This document shows, in pieces, positions 33,626 to 44,779 of a stretch of DNA of 64,000 nucleotides. The stretch spans positions 1,054,001 through 1,118,000 of the forward strand of contig JAIXWY010000011.1 of NCBI GenBank assembly GCA_027490995.1, given 5' to 3'. The position numbers were made by a program, and so were the translations under genes. Below the pieces are notes generated by a model. The model was not told the origin of the DNA and made no database searches. It saw only the letters and a list, made by a program, of their open reading frames with translations. This stretch comes from Opitutaceae bacterium. Lineage in GTDB: Bacteria; Verrucomicrobiota; Verrucomicrobiia; Opitutales; Opitutaceae. Positions within the stretch are counted from its first letter, which is position 1. Every line of letters starts with the position of its first letter.

Positions 33626-34822
33626 TCAGCCCCGGTCGGACACACCCGAATCCGGAGGCCGAGAGAGCTGATGACCATGCTTCACCCGTCGCGCGGTCCC
33701 TCCCCGATTCAGCGCATCCAAGACCCCCGCCAAGCGGCGGCGCCGATCATCCGTCTCGGCAAACATCTCCAACTGCAGCTCCGGCGCAGCGACACTCGAG
33801 AAGCGGACGCTCACCAAGCGCAACGGACTGCGCCGCGTCCACGCCGCGCGCAACAGCGGGCCAATCCACGCGTAAAAAGGCGCCTCCAGATCGGTCGCCT
33901 CCGCCAGGCTATGCGCATGGCTCGCGTGACTGAAATCAGGATAACGCACCTTCACCGTGAGCGTCCGCACGCGTTTTCCGTCGGCGCGGATCTTCGGCAT
34001 GAGTTCGTCCACCATCCCTTTGGCGATACGCTCAACTTCCGCCGGATCCGAGAGGTCAACCGCAAAGGTCTCTTGCTGCGAGTAGCTTTTCGCTTCGTCC
34101 GGTTCAGTCTCGACTGCCCGGTCGTCCTGCCCGCGCGCCGCCGCCACCATCTCCCGCCAACCTTCACCGAAGAGGGCGCGCAGTTCGTGGGGCGAAAGGG
34201 CGAGGAGATCCTGGATCAGTCGGAGGCCGCGCGAGCCGAGCATCGCCTCCGTTTTCGCGCCGACCCCGGGTAACTTGCCCACGGGGAGCGGTGCAAGGAA
34301 GGCGGCCTCCTCACCCGGCGGCACCACCACGAAACCGCGCGGCTTGCGGAGCTTCGAGGCGATCTGCGAGACGAGCTTGTTCGTCGCCAGGCCAAACGAG
34401 ACGGAAATCGACAGTTCGGCTCGAATCCGCTCCTGCAGACCGCGCACCGCCGCCTCCACCGCCGCAAGGTCGCGCAGGCCGCAGGGCGCGAGGTCAAGGT
34501 AGCCTTCGTCGATCGAGTTGCGCTGCACCCAGGGCGTCAGGCCTTCACAGAGATCGAACATCCGCCGCGAAACCGTTCCGTAAAGGCCCGGCGTGTGCGG
34601 GATGAGGATGAGGTCGGGACACACCCGACGTGCCCGCGTGGTGGGCATCGGGGTGTACACGCCGCAGGCCCGCGCTTCGTAGCTCGCCGAGGAAATGATG
34701 CCGCGTTCCGTGCCCCCCACCGCACAGCGCTTGCCGACCAGCGACGGATCCCGCGCCTGCTCGCAGGCGACGAAGAACGCGTCCGCATCGAGGTGTACGA
34801 TGGTCGGAAGGGCCCGGCTCAT
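33626..34822 (-). CDS. dinB: DNA polymerase IV (Y-family)
   Basis: A 398-residue translesion polymerase. HLDADAFFVACEQARDP holds the first catalytic Asp and the steric-gate region, SSASYEARACGV the fingers, and NSIDEGYLDLAP the second catalytic Asp-Glu pair (commonly SIDEAYLD, here Gly for Ala). VGKLPGVGAKTEAML is the thumb helix-hairpin-helix. The C-terminal little finger is present. The ATG at 34822 follows the helicase stop by four bases, so the two genes are co-transcribed. Confidence 0.94.
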   Translation of the reverse strand: MSRALPTIVHLDADAFFVACEQARDPSLVGKRCAVGGTERGIISSASYEARACGVYTPMPTTRARRVCPDLILIPHTPGLYGTVSRRMFDLCEGLTPWVQRNSIDEGYLDLAPCGLRDLAAVEAAVRGLQERIRAELSISVSFGLATNKLVSQIASKLRKPRGFVVVPPGEEAAFLAPLPVGKLPGVGAKTEAMLGSRGLRLIQDLLALSPHELRALFGEGWREMVAAARGQDDRAVETEPDEAKSYSQQETFAVDLSDPAEVERIAKGMVDELMPKIRADGKRVRTLTVKVRYPDFSHASHAHSLAEATDLEAPFYAWIGPLLRAAWTRRSPLRLVSVRFSSVAAPELQLEMFAETDDRRRRLAGVLDALNRGGTARRVKHGHQLSRPPDSGVSDRG

Positions 34823-34826
34823 GGAC

Positions 34827-37427
<2,601 letters not shown>

Positions 37428-37794
37428 CCCCCCGAGAAGGAAGCGCGACCGCGCCAGATTCAAGGCCCACCTTGGCTCGGTTCGGCATCCGCCGCCCTCA
37501 GGCCCTCGCGTCCTCACTCTCACAAACCGGACGCTGCGTCAGCCAAGGCCATGCGGCCGGATGCGGAGTCCGCTTCGTCCGCCTCTCCCGAAGTCGGTCG
37601 TCTCCACTCACCCCTTGCCCAGACCTCGCCGCCGCCGGCAGAAAAGGCGACGCCTGACCCGCCCTTATTAAGCTCCCCAACAACTGTTTATGATTTATCG
37701 CAATACCTTATCAACGAATCGTGCTTTTTCGCGGAAATTCTCTCGGCCGCGATACCGATCCGGGGTCTGGAGCGTCTTTTACAGCCTCCGCGCT
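37428..37794. other. Intergenic region between helicase and secretion operon
   Basis: A 367-base divergent gap. The left half is GC-rich and carries only fortuitous short readings. The right part (about 37665-37735) is markedly AT-rich for this genome and contains TATGAT-like and TTATTA-like elements, so the promoter of the secretion operon probably lies there. No repeat, RNA gene or convincing box pair was found. Confidence 0.5.
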
Positions 37795-38388
37795 ATGAAT
37801 CCTCGTCGTTCGCTCCTCGCTCCGCATTTTCTGCTCGCTGGTTGTCTCGCTGGGATCGGCCTTGGTTCGACCGCTTCACTGGCCCAGGCGCCCGTGGCCA
37901 CGGAGGCGACGCCGCCGGGGGAGCGCCGGGAGCGGCGGTGGCCGAACGCCGGAGAGATGCGCGAACGAATGTCCACCGCGCTGCGCGAGCAGTTCCAGGT
38001 CACGGACGACGAGGAGTGGCGCCTGATCTACGAACGCATTGAACGGGTCGCGGAGTTGCGCCGTTCCACGGGTGCAGGCGGGCCGATGGGCGCAGCCATG
38101 GCATTCCGTGCGGCCCGCGCCGCAGGAGGCAGCGGAGAAAATCCGGATGCGGCCGTTACCGGCGGCGGGCGCGCTGCGTTCGCGGGCCGGGCCAGTCCCG
38201 AGACCGAATCTCTCGTCACCGCCCTCTACGCCAACGCCCCCGAGGAGGAGCTGCGCGCGCGCTTGGAGCGCCTGCGCGCGGCCCGCAAGGCCAACGAGGT
38301 CAAACTCGTCGCCGCTCAGGACGAGCTACGCTCGGTGCTGAACCTCCGTCAGGAAGCCATCGCGGTGGTCGCCGGCCTGCTGCCCTAA
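37795..38388 (+). CDS. Secreted protein of unknown function at the head of the T2SS operon
   Basis: A 197-residue protein with an N-terminal signal (hydrophobic from about residue 10 to 30, likely cleaved near SLAQA). The mature part is charged and helical: EMRERMSTALREQFQVTDDEEWRLIYERIERV, and a C-terminal EEELRARLERLRAARKANEVKLVAAQDELRSVLNL coiled-coil-like segment, with an Ala/Gly-rich middle. It has no family I recognise. It starts nine bases before gspE's upstream gap, so it is probably the first gene of the secretion operon and might be a periplasmic accessory. Confidence 0.65.
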   Translation: MNPRRSLLAPHFLLAGCLAGIGLGSTASLAQAPVATEATPPGERRERRWPNAGEMRERMSTALREQFQVTDDEEWRLIYERIERVAELRRSTGAGGPMGAAMAFRAARAAGGSGENPDAAVTGGGRAAFAGRASPETESLVTALYANAPEEELRARLERLRAARKANEVKLVAAQDELRSVLNLRQEAIAVVAGLLP

Positions 38389-38397
38389 GCCCGTCGC

Positions 38398-40116
38398 ATG
38401 TCCGCGTCACCGCCCTCCACATCCTTACCCGAGACCCTCACCCGTCTCGTCGAGCAGCGGCAACTGACCGTCTCGGATGCGCATCGGTTTCTCGCGCAAG
38501 CGGGGCCAGGCGCGGGATCCGCCGTCCCCGAGGCCGCCGTCCTGCGTTGGCTAGCGAGCGAATACAGCGTCGCATTCAACGAACTGGCGGCGATCGCGCC
38601 GGAGCGCGAACTGTTGGCCGCGTTTCCAGCGCGACTGCTGGTGCGCGACGAACTCCTGCCGCTCCGCCGTCTCCCCGACGGGAGCATTGAGGTCGCCACC
38701 GCACGGCTCTTCGCCACCGCGGCCTTCGACGGACTACGCCGTCTCACCGGCCAGCGTCTGCGCCCCGTACTCGCCCCGAGCGAGGCGCTACGGAGGGAGC
38801 TCAAGGAACGCCTTGGCGTCGGGGCCGACACTCTGGGGATTCTCGGCGACGAAGCCGGCTTGCAGGTGGTCGAGCAGGAGGGCACCGACGACGGCAATCT
38901 GGACGGCGCCGCGGAAGACGCATCGATCATTCGGTTCGTCAACCAGGTACTCCGCGACGCGATCGAATTGCGCGCCTCGGACATTCATCTCGAGCCGTTC
39001 GAGAACGAACTGCGTATTCGCTACCGCATCGATGGCGTGCTCCAGGACGTACCGGTGCCGGCGCAGATCAAGCGCTTCCAGCCCGCGATCGTCGCCCGCG
39101 TAAAGATTCTCAGCCATCTGAACATCGCGGAGAAGCGCCTCCCTCAGGACGGGCGAATCAAGGTGCGGATTGACGAGGCCGAGGTCGATATTCGCGTCTC
39201 GATCATTCCCATGCTGCACGGAGAAGCCGTGGTGCTGCGTCTGCTGCGGCAGAACGCCGCTCTGCGCGGTGTGGCCGAACTTGGACTTGGGACGCGCGAG
39301 CTCGCCGCGCTGCGGCGGGTCCTGCAGCTTCCCCACGGAATTGTGCTCGTCACGGGCCCTACCGGCAGCGGTAAAACGTCGACTCTCTACACCGCACTTC
39401 AGGAGATCAACGTCGCGGAGCGGAAGATCATCACCATCGAGGACCCGATCGAGTACCAACTCCGCGGCATCAATCAGATCCAGGTATCGGAAAAGTCCGG
39501 CCTGACCTTCGCCCGCGGACTTCGCTCCATCCTCCGGCACGATCCCGACGTCATCCTGATCGGCGAAATCCGCGATGCCGAAACGGCCCAGATTGCGGTG
39601 CAGGCCTCCCTGACCGGCCATCTTGTCTTCTCGACGCTTCACACCAATGATGCGCCGGGCGCAATCACGCGTCTGGTCGACATGGGCATTGAGCCTTACC
39701 TCGTCGCCTCCGCGATCGAGGCAGTCCTCGCCCAGCGCTTGGTCCGCGTGCTCTGCCCACACTGCCGAGCAGTCGACGATACGCCCACCTGCCGCGCCTT
39801 GCGGACGCGGCTCGGCATTGATTCGGGCGCAGTGGTCTATCGCGCGGTCGGCTGCCGCGAGTGTCGCCAAACCGGTTACCACGGTCGCCGCGCGATCTTT
39901 GAGTGGATGGACTCGAGCACGGAAATCCGCGAACTCATCCTGCGCTCGGCTTCGGCGGACGCTCTCCGTGAAGCCGCCTCGCGCGCGGGACTGCGCACGC
40001 TCGCAGCCGACGGCCGCCGCTTGGTCGAGGCAGGGGTGACGACGATCGAAGAGGTGCTCAGTGTCACCTCCACCGGAGAAACAATGGACATCGTCGCTGG
40101 TGGCCCGATCCGCTGA
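38398..40116 (+). CDS. gspE: Type II secretion ATPase GspE
   Basis: A 572-residue secretion/pilus assembly ATPase. After an N-terminal GspE-N domain come INVAEK-type Asp/His boxes, Walker A GPTGSGKT (residues 320-327), TIEDPIEYQL, Walker B DPDVILIGEIRDAETAQIAVQ and STLHTNDA. A zinc element with CPHC...CREC lies near residues 455-490, typical of GspE and PilB. It powers pseudopilus assembly at the inner membrane. The stop overlaps the start of gspF by one base. PilB is the alternative; the pseudopilin and secretin neighbours favour GspE. Confidence 0.94.
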   Translation: MSASPPSTSLPETLTRLVEQRQLTVSDAHRFLAQAGPGAGSAVPEAAVLRWLASEYSVAFNELAAIAPERELLAAFPARLLVRDELLPLRRLPDGSIEVATARLFATAAFDGLRRLTGQRLRPVLAPSEALRRELKERLGVGADTLGILGDEAGLQVVEQEGTDDGNLDGAAEDASIIRFVNQVLRDAIELRASDIHLEPFENELRIRYRIDGVLQDVPVPAQIKRFQPAIVARVKILSHLNIAEKRLPQDGRIKVRIDEAEVDIRVSIIPMLHGEAVVLRLLRQNAALRGVAELGLGTRELAALRRVLQLPHGIVLVTGPTGSGKTSTLYTALQEINVAERKIITIEDPIEYQLRGINQIQVSEKSGLTFARGLRSILRHDPDVILIGEIRDAETAQIAVQASLTGHLVFSTLHTNDAPGAITRLVDMGIEPYLVASAIEAVLAQRLVRVLCPHCRAVDDTPTCRALRTRLGIDSGAVVYRAVGCRECRQTGYHGRRAIFEWMDSSTEIRELILRSASADALREAASRAGLRTLAADGRRLVEAGVTTIEEVLSVTSTGETMDIVAGGPIR

Positions 40117-41354
40117 TGCCTGACTTCGCCTACAAAGCCATCGAGCCCGGCGGCGCGCTCATTGAGGGCCAGCTCACGGCCGCCGGCCGCGCGCAGGCGC
40201 TGCGCGAAATCGAGGCCCGCGGGCTGCGACCCATCCGAGTCGAGGATCGCTCTACGGAAGCGACACGGAACGCGCCCTCCGCCGCCGCGGAGGTTGGCTG
40301 GTGGGTTCGACGCCCACGGGTCACTCCAGCCATGCTCGAGGCGTTCACGCGCCTGCTCTCCAGCCTACTCGCTGCCGGCGTGCCCTTCAGTCGCGCGTTA
40401 CTCATTCTGCAGCGGGAGGCCACCGCTCCGGCGGCAAAGGCGAAGTGGCGCGAGTTACACGGTCACGTGGTCGATGGGCTGGCGCTGTCGGCCGCGATGG
40501 CACGCTCTCCCGAGACGTTCCCCCGGGTCTACGTGGCCATGGTGGAAGCGGGCGAGGCTGGAGGATTCCTTGATGCAGTACTGGCCCAGATCGCCGACTT
40601 CCAGGCCCGCGAGAAGGAACTGCGGGCCAAGGTCACGGCCGCGATGGTCTACCCAGCGGTGCTGCTGGTCCTCGCCCTCGCGGTGATCATCTTCCTCCTC
40701 GTCTTCTTCATCCCGCGCTTTCAACTCGTGTTTCAGGGATTCAACGCGGAGCTCCCTCTGATCACGCAACTCATCGTCGGGGCGAGCCACCTCCTGCGTC
40801 AGGCCGGGCTTCCCCTGCTCGTGGCCGGCGTGGTCGGCGGCTATTTCCTGCGCCGCTGGCGGCAGACCGAGGCAGGTCGACGGACTGCCGATCGGCTGTG
40901 GCTGAGGCTCCCGCTCGTTGGTCCGCTGGTCGCGCAGTATGCGATGGCGCGGTTCTGCCGCATGCTCGGCACGCTCCTCGGGGCGGGGGTTCCGATGATC
41001 AGCGCGCTCGGTGTCGCGCGACGGTCCTTGGGTAACCAGGTGCTCGTGGACGCGGTGGGAGAATCGATCGAGCGCGTCCGCCACGGCGAGCCCCTCGGGG
41101 TCAGCCTCGCGGCACAGCGCCAGCTCTTCCCGGGCGCCGTGGTCGAGATGATCTCCGTCGGTGAGGAATCTGGCCGCCTCGACCGCGAACTGGTGCGCCT
41201 CGCGGCCACAACAGAGAGCGAACTCGATCAGCAGCTGAAGACGACGGTCGCGCTCGCCGAACCCCTGCTGCTCTTCGTCATCGCGGCCGTCGTCGGGCTG
41301 ATCTTCATCGGCATGCTGATCCCAATCTTCTCCCTGCAAGACCACATCCGCTAA
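40116..41354 (+). CDS. gspF: Type II secretion inner-membrane platform protein GspF
   Basis: A 412-residue polytopic protein. Two GspF repeats are visible: FTRLLSSLLAAGVPFSRALLIL and FCRMLGTLLGAGVPMISALGVARR, each followed by the EAGEAGGFLDAVL or GEESGRLDRELV segment. Three hydrophobic segments lie near residues 185-215, 225-250 and 385-410. It is the platform on which GspE assembles the pseudopilus. Confidence 0.95.
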   Translation: MPDFAYKAIEPGGALIEGQLTAAGRAQALREIEARGLRPIRVEDRSTEATRNAPSAAAEVGWWVRRPRVTPAMLEAFTRLLSSLLAAGVPFSRALLILQREATAPAAKAKWRELHGHVVDGLALSAAMARSPETFPRVYVAMVEAGEAGGFLDAVLAQIADFQAREKELRAKVTAAMVYPAVLLVLALAVIIFLLVFFIPRFQLVFQGFNAELPLITQLIVGASHLLRQAGLPLLVAGVVGGYFLRRWRQTEAGRRTADRLWLRLPLVGPLVAQYAMARFCRMLGTLLGAGVPMISALGVARRSLGNQVLVDAVGESIERVRHGEPLGVSLAAQRQLFPGAVVEMISVGEESGRLDRELVRLAATTESELDQQLKTTVALAEPLLLFVIAAVVGLIFIGMLIPIFSLQDHIR

Positions 41355-41369
41355 CCCCCTCGTTCTTCT

Positions 41370-41816
41370 ATGCACCGTCACTCCCGACGTCTTCATCCTC
41401 CCCGCGCCCATGGCTTCACGTTGGTTGAGCTGCTGCTCGTACTCGTGATCCTCGGCACGCTCGCCGCGCTTGTGCTGCCGAAGTTTACCGGCCGCACCGA
41501 GCAGGCTCGCATCACCGCGGCTCAGACGCAGATCGCGACGTTCGGCACCGCGCTCGATGCCTTCGAGATCGACACCGGCTCGTACCCCACCGGCCGGGCC
41601 GGACTGCAAAGCCTCGTGACGGCGCCCGGCGACGTGCAGGGCTGGCGGGGGCCTTATCTGAAAAGCGACATCCCACTGGATCCGTGGGGCAACGCCTACG
41701 GCTATGAGTTCCCCGGTCGACTCAATCCAGCCGGTTATGATCTCCGCTCCTCCGGACCAGATGGCCAGCCGAACACGGCGGATGACATCGTCAACGGTAC
41801 ATCCTCCGCTCGTTAA
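41370..41816 (+). CDS. gspG: Major pseudopilin GspG
   Basis: A 148-residue pseudopilin. Prepilin peptidase would cut after G15 in AHG-FTLVELLLV, leaving Phe1 and Glu5. The C-terminal part has YPTGRAGLQSLV, GPYLKSDIPLDPWGNAYGYEFPG and the calcium-loop-like SSGPDGQPNTADDI, all diagnostic of GspG. It forms the main shaft of the pseudopilus. No prepilin peptidase gene is in this window. Confidence 0.96.
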   Translation: MHRHSRRLHPPRAHGFTLVELLLVLVILGTLAALVLPKFTGRTEQARITAAQTQIATFGTALDAFEIDTGSYPTGRAGLQSLVTAPGDVQGWRGPYLKSDIPLDPWGNAYGYEFPGRLNPAGYDLRSSGPDGQPNTADDIVNGTSSAR

Positions 41817-42348
41817 TCGGCCGCCGTTCCGGGCTTTTACGCTCGTCGAACTGCTGCTCGTCCTCGCCCTGCTCGCGATCGGCGCCAGCCTCTCCGCGCC
41901 CCAGCTGGCGACGTTCTTCCGCGGACGCACGCTGGACAACGAGGCCCGCCGGCTCCTGTCCCTCACGCACCTCGGCGCGGCGCGTGCCGCCGCTGAGGGT
42001 CGGCCGATGTCCCTGTGGTTCGATCTCCCCTCCGGCCGCTACGGACTCGCCGCGCTCGAGACTCCTCGCCATGCGGACACGCGCGCTCAGGACTTTACCC
42101 TCGATCCCGAGCTGCGGTTTGAGCTGTCGCTCACTCAGAGCTCTCCCCTTTATGCCGATCCCGGGTTTCTCGGGGGCGACCGGACCGCGAAGCCGGAGAT
42201 TCGGTTTGAGCCCGACGGAACGCTTGGGGGCGGCAGCCTCCATCGCGTGACCCTCCGCCAAGGTGCTGCGGCCGCCGTCAGCCTCACGCTGACCGACGAT
42301 GGCCTGCGCTACGAACTGCTCCGCCACGATGTTGTTCCGGGACGCTGA
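41782..42348 (+). CDS. gspH: Minor pseudopilin GspH
   Basis: A 188-residue pseudopilin. The class III signal reads FRA-FTLVELLLV, with Ala instead of Gly at the cut position, followed by the usual helix and a GspH-type beta domain (SLTHLGAARAAAEGRPMSLWFD, EIRFEPDGTLGGGSLH). I use the ATG at 41782, which overlaps gspG by 35 bases; an ATG at 41704 in the same frame is inside gspG and gives a needlessly long leader. Confidence 0.85.
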   Translation: MTSSTVHPPLVNRPPFRAFTLVELLLVLALLAIGASLSAPQLATFFRGRTLDNEARRLLSLTHLGAARAAAEGRPMSLWFDLPSGRYGLAALETPRHADTRAQDFTLDPELRFELSLTQSSPLYADPGFLGGDRTAKPEIRFEPDGTLGGGSLHRVTLRQGAAAAVSLTLTDDGLRYELLRHDVVPGR

Positions 42349-42748
42349 CTCCTCATCCGCGGGTTTCACGCTCGCCGAAGTGCTCGCCGCGCTGGCACTA
42401 CTGGCCATCGTCGTGCCCGTCGCGTTGGAGGCCGTGAGCCTCGCCAGTCGCGCGGGCAGCCTCGGTCAACGCAAGGCCGCTGCCGCACGCGTGGCGGAAC
42501 GGGTTCTCAGTGAGTACACCAGTACCGGCCGCACCGAGACCGGCTCGGAAACCGGCCGGGCCGCAGAGGCGGGCCTCACGTACGCATGGCGACTGGAACG
42601 GACTCCCTGGGCGGCGGATCCTCTGGAGGAAGTCACGGTCCACGTGACCTTCGATGTGCAGGGGGAGGCCCGGAGCCTCTCGCTGAGCACGCTCGTCGAC
42701 CCGACACGGACCGCCGCAACGCCCAGCGTTGCCACCGCCGCCCCATGA
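42329..42748 (+). CDS. gspI: Minor pseudopilin GspI
   Basis: A 139-residue pseudopilin with signal SAG-FTLAEVLAALALLAI and Glu5 kept. The small soluble domain (AERVLSEYTSTG, YAWRLERTPW) fits GspI. ATG at 42329 overlaps gspH by 20 bases; the stop overlaps gspJ. Part of the pseudopilus tip with H, J and K. Confidence 0.86.
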   Translation: MLFRDADSSSAGFTLAEVLAALALLAIVVPVALEAVSLASRAGSLGQRKAAAARVAERVLSEYTSTGRTETGSETGRAAEAGLTYAWRLERTPWAADPLEEVTVHVTFDVQGEARSLSLSTLVDPTRTAATPSVATAAP

Positions 42749-43434
42749 GTCCGCGACGTGTCACGATTTGCGGCCGATCGGGGATCCGGCGAGCCTTCAC
42801 GCTCCTTGAGGTGCTTCTTTCGCTCGCGTTATCGGCAGTCGCGATCGTGGCGGTGCAGTCTGCCTTTGGGAGTGCGTTCCGCTTGCGCCAGCACGCTCAG
42901 GAAAGAGTCGATTCTGACCTGGCGGTCCATCGCGCTCTCCAAATCGTGCGCGAGGATCTGGCCGGCCTGCTGCCACGGGGAGGCCGCTTCTCCGGTGAAC
43001 TGCAGACCGCGGCAGGCTCGGAGATCGAGCCTCCCGTGGGAGCGGTCGCAATCAGTCCCGACTTTGTCTGCACGTCCGGCCGAGTCGATGCCTGGTCGCC
43101 CTTCGGCGACGTCCAGCGCGTCAGCTACCATCTCGTGCCCAGCGGAGACAGCGCCACGCGCGATCGCTTTACCCTCGTGCGTTCGGTCCAGCGCAATCTG
43201 CTACCCGTGACCGAGGCCGACGCCAACACGCAGACGCTATTGGACGACATAACCGACGCCGTGTTTGCGTACCATGACGGGGCCGGATGGGTCTCCGACT
43301 GGGATTCAGCCACGACCCGGACAATGCCCGTCGCGGTGCGCCTGACCCTGCAGCGCGCCGATTCGGAGGAGGCCGCGGCCGCGCAGGTCATTGAGTTAGT
43401 CGTCGCGATCGCCGTCGGCGAGCCGAGCCCATGA
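42745..43434 (+). CDS. gspJ: Minor pseudopilin GspJ
   Basis: A 229-residue pseudopilin. The signal is RRA-FTLLEVLLSLALSAVAI, again with Ala before the cut. The soluble domain contains DLAVHRALQIVREDLAGLLPRGG and a late PVAVRLTLQ strand typical of GspJ. It overlaps gspI and gspK by four bases each. Confidence 0.86.
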   Translation: MSPRRVTICGRSGIRRAFTLLEVLLSLALSAVAIVAVQSAFGSAFRLRQHAQERVDSDLAVHRALQIVREDLAGLLPRGGRFSGELQTAAGSEIEPPVGAVAISPDFVCTSGRVDAWSPFGDVQRVSYHLVPSGDSATRDRFTLVRSVQRNLLPVTEADANTQTLLDDITDAVFAYHDGAGWVSDWDSATTRTMPVAVRLTLQRADSEEAAAAQVIELVVAIAVGEPSP

Positions 43435-44768
43435 AACGGCGCCGCTCCACCGCTTGCCCGGCCCACAGCGGCTCGGTCCTCGTCATCGTGCTCTGGACCT
43501 GTTTCGGACTCGCCGCGCTGGCGCTCACCTTCGCCCACTCGATGAGCCTTGAGTTGCGCACCGCCGCGGCCCGCGCCAGCAATGCCGCCGCCCGCGCCGC
43601 CGCGGAGGGAGGGATGCGTTACGCGCAGTGGGTGCTCACCCAGCACGCGAGCGCCGGCCAAGTACCGCGCGCGTCAGACTACGAAGCCGAGGCCCTACCC
43701 GTCGGCGAGGCCATCTTCTCGCTGATCGGACGCGACGCGGACGCCGCGTCACCGGACCTCCCCTTCTTCGGCCTCGTGGACGAAGCCGCGAAGCTGAACC
43801 TGAACACCGCCTCGCAAGCCATGCTGGAGGCGCTGCCGGAGATGACGCCGGACGTGGCCGCGGCGATCCTCGACTGGCGCGACAGCGATGCCGAGCCCCG
43901 GGAGCAGGGGGCCGAGGACGAGACGTACTCCCGCCTCACTCCGGCCCGCCGCGCGAAAAACGGACCTTTTGAAACCGTCGAGGAGCTCCGCCTAGTCCAC
44001 GGCGTCACGCTGGAGTTGCTGTACGGCGAGGACGCCAACTTAAACGGAGTGCTTGATCCGAACGAAGACGACGGCGACCTCTCGCCCCCGCTCGACGACC
44101 GCAACGGCGTGCTCCGGCGTGGCCTGATCGATTACCTCACCGTGCACAGCGCCCAGCCTAATCGCCGGAGCGACGGTTCGCGGCGCCTCGATCTGACCGC
44201 AAGCGAGGCGCGGCCGCGCCTTTCCCAGCTCCTGAACCAGCGACTGGGCGAGAGCCGTGCCGCCGAGGTCATCCGCTCGATTGAGGGACGTGCCTTGAGC
44301 AGCGTGGCCGAGTTGTTGGTGCGCGGGCGCCTGTCGGCCGCGGAGTTCGCACGCGTGCAGGGCGATCTGGCCAACTCCTCAGCGGCGCTCACCCGAGGTC
44401 TCGTCAACGTCAACACCGCACCCGAGGCAGTGCTGGCCTGCATCCCGGGAATCGGCGAAACCGGAGCCCGCGCGATTGTCGCCTACCGACTATCCCATCC
44501 GGAAGAACTCACCTCCATCGGCTGGCTGCCTGCGGCGCTGCCGTCGGAAGCCGTCATTCAAGCCGGACCGTTCATCACGGGGGAAAGCTACCAGTTCCTG
44601 GCCGACATCGAGGCGCTCGGACCGCACGGCCAAGGACGCAGCCGCCTGCGCGCGATCTTTGATCTGTCCTCCGGTTCACCCCGCCTCGTCCTGCGGCAGG
44701 AGGCCACCCGCTTCGGTCGCGCGTCGATCGACGATCCCACGGGAGCGACCCGCCTTTCCCGACTCTGA
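43431..44768 (+). CDS. gspK: Tip pseudopilin GspK
   Basis: A 445-residue GspK. The N-terminal anchor is HSG-SVLVIVLWTCFGLAALALTF, without the usual Glu5, which is normal for GspK as the last tip subunit. AAAEGGMRYAQW and LVDEAAKLNLNTAS are family segments, and later repeats (LVNVNTAPEAVLACIPGIGETGARAIV) are helix-hairpin-helix-like as in GspK. It is longer than the Escherichia coli protein. Confidence 0.92.
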   Translation: MKRRRSTACPAHSGSVLVIVLWTCFGLAALALTFAHSMSLELRTAAARASNAAARAAAEGGMRYAQWVLTQHASAGQVPRASDYEAEALPVGEAIFSLIGRDADAASPDLPFFGLVDEAAKLNLNTASQAMLEALPEMTPDVAAAILDWRDSDAEPREQGAEDETYSRLTPARRAKNGPFETVEELRLVHGVTLELLYGEDANLNGVLDPNEDDGDLSPPLDDRNGVLRRGLIDYLTVHSAQPNRRSDGSRRLDLTASEARPRLSQLLNQRLGESRAAEVIRSIEGRALSSVAELLVRGRLSAAEFARVQGDLANSSAALTRGLVNVNTAPEAVLACIPGIGETGARAIVAYRLSHPEELTSIGWLPAALPSEAVIQAGPFITGESYQFLADIEALGPHGQGRSRLRAIFDLSSGSPRLVLRQEATRFGRASIDDPTGATRLSRL

Positions 44769-44779
44769 CCCTCGCCTTT

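Noticed and set aside
40455..41966. 503-codon leftward open frame opposite gspF and gspG
   Set aside because: Low-complexity, charge-rich shadow across three well-supported genes.
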